This document shows, in pieces, positions 33,052 to 34,605 of a stretch of DNA of 34,605 nt (positions within the stretch are counted from its first letter, which is position 1; every line of letters starts with the position of its first letter). The translations under genes and the position numbers were made by a program. The notes below the pieces were generated by a model. That model saw only the letters and a list, made by a program, of their open reading frames with translations. It was not told the origin of the DNA and ran no database searches. The DNA comes from CAYPTY01 sp965659005 (GTDB lineage Bacteria > Bacteroidota > Rhodothermia > Balneolales > Balneolaceae): assembly GCA_965659005.1 (NCBI GenBank), contig CBFHVG010000007.1, positions 1 to 34,605 on the forward strand, written 5' to 3'.

Positions 33052-33275
33052 ATAATGTATGGGAGAACGAAGAGTTTTCCGAAAACGAAATCAACCAACA
33101 AATCTTAGGTGAAGACCTCGCGTATTATTATGTGTGGATGGAAGGTGAGATGAGTGAATATTCCAATACCGCTGAAAAGTATGGACAGTTTTGGTTGGAT
33201 GTTGGAGTTCCAAACGAAGAATACCGTAAGATGGGTGGATTTGAGGTGAAAGCAACTTCGGTGGACAGAGCGTAG
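33027..33275 (+). pseudogene. C-terminal fragment of an unidentified protein
   Basis: The plus frame from 33027 to TAG 33275 has no start codon near its beginning (it opens right after a TGA), yet it reads like coding sequence: YFEDNVWENEEFSENEINQQ, then EDLAYYYVWMEGEMSEYSN, and ends GGFEVKATSVDRA. Base composition is like the housekeeping genes and unlike the AT-rich region that follows. I do not recognise the family. It abuts the carbohydrate-binding fragment on the other strand, with the junction probably between 33051 and 33090. Confidence 0.45.
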
Positions 33276-33416
33276 TATGAATAAAAGAATACTACTTGGG
33301 TTGGGTAATTTTTCTCGTTTTGGTAAGCCTAAAGGTTGACATTAATAAAATAATGTTATAATTGTTTATGTTGGAAACAAATTAATATGGGAATGAGATA
33401 TTGATGGTACGTAAAA
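33276..33416. other. AT-rich interval without a recognisable gene
   Basis: From here the DNA becomes clearly more AT-rich than the rest of the window. I see no convincing coding frame, terminator or RNA gene in this interval. Confidence 0.5.
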
Positions 33417-33542
33417 ATGTGTGATTTGGATGATTCAAGTGATTATGATCAATTTATTTCTACACAGAATCCAAATGGTTCAGGTAACTCTGTAGATGTC
33501 TTGATTGTAACTCACGAAGGAAAAGTAATCTTTGAATATTAA
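33417..33542 (+). CDS. Small or decayed ORF, 41 aa
   Basis: ATG 33417 opens a 41-residue frame beginning MCDLDDSSDYDQFISTQNPN and ending VTHEGKVIFEY before TAA. The same frame then has further stops, after which ISDELKKQISVLN is readable, suggesting a longer protein that has lost its end. The acidic start and β-strand-like finish resemble the N-terminal part of small cytoplasmic proteins in toxin/immunity regions, but I cannot name a family. It lies 51 bases before the next small gene. Confidence 0.35.
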   Translation: MCDLDDSSDYDQFISTQNPNGSGNSVDVLIVTHEGKVIFEY

Positions 33543-33593
33543 TGATAAATATCTGACGAGCTAAAGAAGCAAATTTCAGTCTTAAACTAAAAA

Positions 33594-33950
33594 ATGAGAA
33601 AAATGGACTTTATAATGATGTTTTTTGAAGATAATTATGAATTGGATGAAAGACTTATTGAGGATGGCCTACCAGATCCAATTGTTCAAAAAATGGAAGA
33701 TGAAATAAGAGATTTACTAGAAAAAAATGGTATTGAAGTTTTAAGTATAGATTCTGAATATGAATTATCTATAGAAAGTATAGACGTTAAATTAAATGAC
33801 ATGATGTTAAGATTTACCGGTGATGATGAAGGTGTTCCATGTATAGATATTTTAGTTCCAAATGAAAATAATTATTACGGTAAAATAATCTCAACACATT
33901 ACGTTAAAAACACGAATGATTTAATTTCTTTCGTAGAAAAAATTAAATGA
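33594..33950 (+). CDS. Small acidic protein, unknown; probably frameshifted near its end
   Basis: A 118-residue acidic protein (starting MRKMDFIMMFFEDNYELDER) with alternating β-strand and helix segments and no signal peptide. Its size and low-GC composition suit immunity-protein-like genes, but no family is recognised. The sequence has a six-A run at 33937-33942. Removing one A restores a frame that continues as LNEVVGEGIEVDVDDVDIFL to a stop at 34038, giving about 147 residues. I therefore suspect the present end is a frameshift product. The upstream region has no clear ribosome site. Confidence 0.5.
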   Translation: MRKMDFIMMFFEDNYELDERLIEDGLPDPIVQKMEDEIRDLLEKNGIEVLSIDSEYELSIESIDVKLNDMMLRFTGDDEGVPCIDILVPNENNYYGKIISTHYVKNTNDLISFVEKIK

Positions 33951-34107
33951 AGTAGTAGGAGAAGGAATTGAGGTTGATGTCGATGACGTTGATATATTTT
34001 TATGTGAAGAAATAAGTCACGGAAGCGCTTACTATTGAATTATCACTACTGAAAACGACTTTAACTATTTGATAAACACTTTCATAGTGAATTACATTTA
34101 CCTTTGA
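33943..34107 (+). pseudogene. Detached C-terminal continuation of the preceding small gene
   Basis: In the +1 frame relative to the gene at 33594, codons 33943-34035 read LNEVVGEGIEVDVDDVDIFL then CEEISHGSAYY before TGA at 34036-34038. Beyond the TGA the same frame goes on as IITTENDFNYLINTFIVNYI and stops at 34107. Either the protein normally ends at 34038, or a Trp codon has become TGA as well. There is no separate start codon. Confidence 0.4.
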
Positions 34108-34177
34108 CTGAGATCTAATTGAATATGTTCCACTATTACTTACAATAACTAATCCATATCTCATACTTAGGGATTAA

Positions 34178-34279
34178 TTATTCCAGTTGTTTATAGACCC
34201 AATCTTCAGATTCGCCATAATAAAATTCTTTTCTTACTGAATCTGAGTATATGTAACAATAAACTTCATGTTCAAGAGT
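34178..34279 (-). pseudogene. C-terminal fragment, minus strand, unidentified
   Basis: The minus frame ending at TAA 34180-34178 encodes 33 residues with no start (…YSDSVRKEFYYGESEDWVYK then QLE). It looks like the tail of a small soluble protein. A stop at its upstream end separates it from anything longer. It overlaps a small plus-strand frame by 12 bases. Low confidence. Confidence 0.28.
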
Positions 34280-34417
34280 TTATTTGGCCCATCTTGTGAG
34301 AAACATGTAAGGTTTTTAGAAAAGAATGAATCAAATAATAATCAAGTAATTATTGACAAAATGATTTTTAATTCAGAGGTAGATAGAGATAACTATTTTG
34401 ATAATTATATCTTTTAA
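34268..34417 (+). CDS. Possible small ORF, 49 aa
   Basis: ATG 34268 to TAA 34417 gives a charged, Asn-rich 49-residue frame (MFKSLFGPSCEKHVRFLEKN…). There is no ribosome site or recognised motif. In DNA this AT-rich a frame of this length can occur by chance, though the composition is protein-like. Confidence 0.22.
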   Translation: MFKSLFGPSCEKHVRFLEKNESNNNQVIIDKMIFNSEVDRDNYFDNYIF

Positions 34418-34605
34418 ATTTTATCGTGAGTATTAAGAAGAAATGGCAAGAACAGTTCTCCTCTCTGACTTAATAATCCAAGAACAATGGCTGTGGAACT
34501 CAATGCTACTAAAAAGCCTGTATAGATAGCTACTTTGGTATCAATGCCGAACAGGGCAAGAATACCAACAACAACGCCGGTTGTTAGCAGTACCTGTAAT
34601 CCGCC
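34414..34605 (-). pseudogene. Truncated CPA2 (KefB-like) cation/proton antiporter, continues past window
   Basis: The minus frame is open from the window edge (34605) to TAA at 34416-34414. It begins GGLQVLLTTGVVVGILALFG and continues through GFLVALSSTAIVLGLLSQRGEL, a characteristic segment of KefB/CPA2 monovalent-cation/proton antiporters (the SSTAIVL helix followed by the R-G/E-E loop). After QRGEL the expected DSPHGR continuation is absent; instead FLPFLLNTHDKI leads to a stop. A full protein would be 400-650 residues and this segment normally lies about 100-150 residues from the start, so only the N-terminal part can remain. The break coincides with the border of the AT-rich region. Confidence 0.65.

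Noticed and set aside
33276..34440. CRISPR array, integrase or insertion sequence in the AT-rich island
   Set aside because: No regularly spaced repeats, transposase or recombinase frame, or terminal inverted repeats were seen.

Overview
This 34.6 kb window comes from the chromosome of a free-living, moderately AT-rich bacterium. The proteins look most like the Balneolaceae / Rhodothermota–Bacteroidota side of the tree: long HisG, stand-alone HisE, DUF368, a GH20 hexosaminidase, paired exported proteins with Gly/Ala-rich membrane segments, and frequent TTG starts. This placement rests on protein style only, because no rRNA gene is present. Most of the window is housekeeping DNA. The last ~4 kb is a decaying accessory region.

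Layout. (1) 1-5248, plus strand: 5'-truncated Rel/SpoT alarmone enzyme, HU-family protein, ruvX, def, fmt, then an ankyrin-repeat protein closed by a bidirectional terminator. (2) 5336-8277: pruA-type P5C dehydrogenase (minus) divergent from gap (plus, with its own terminator). (3) 8276-10598, minus: two related exported membrane proteins, an OsmC-family protein, and a DinB-family gene broken by one in-frame TAA. (4) 10713-18127, minus: the histidine pathway in two blocks, hisG-hisD-hisC and hisB-hisH-hisA-hisF-hisE. They are separated by a plus-strand DoxX-like gene that also carries an in-frame TAA. hisI is not in the window. Upstream of hisG is an unlisted 28-codon reading frame with nine His codons followed by competing hairpins, which looks like a histidine leader peptide/attenuator. 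hisB has its own TTGAAA-N17-TATACA promoter, and its HAD phosphatase half is degenerate. (5) 18286-22108, plus: YkoF-like thiamine-binding protein, lepA, an unknown exported protein, lepB. (6) 22113-26131, minus: rlmN, an exported AhpC/TSA protein, a ZIP metal transporter, a phosphohexomutase. (7) 26281-30699: pcm, DUF368 transporter, tandem universal stress protein, a convergent LolA-like protein, a CAU-anticodon tRNA best read as tRNA-Ile2, and TspO. (8) 30733-34605: a 32-nt palindrome, the C-terminal remnant of a dihydroorotate-dehydrogenase-like protein, an intact GH20 hexosaminidase, a carbohydrate-binding-domain remnant, and an AT-rich stretch of small, broken reading frames that ends in a truncated CPA2 cation/proton antiporter.

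How the parts work together. The his cluster covers PRPP to histidine apart from the HisI step and, probably, histidinol-phosphate dephosphorylation, which must be encoded elsewhere. lepA and lepB share an operon. def and fmt form the usual N-formyl-methionine pair. The strongest candidate for something undescribed is the His-rich leader upstream of hisG. The most striking general feature is the number of genes broken by a single change, alongside ordinary intact neighbours.
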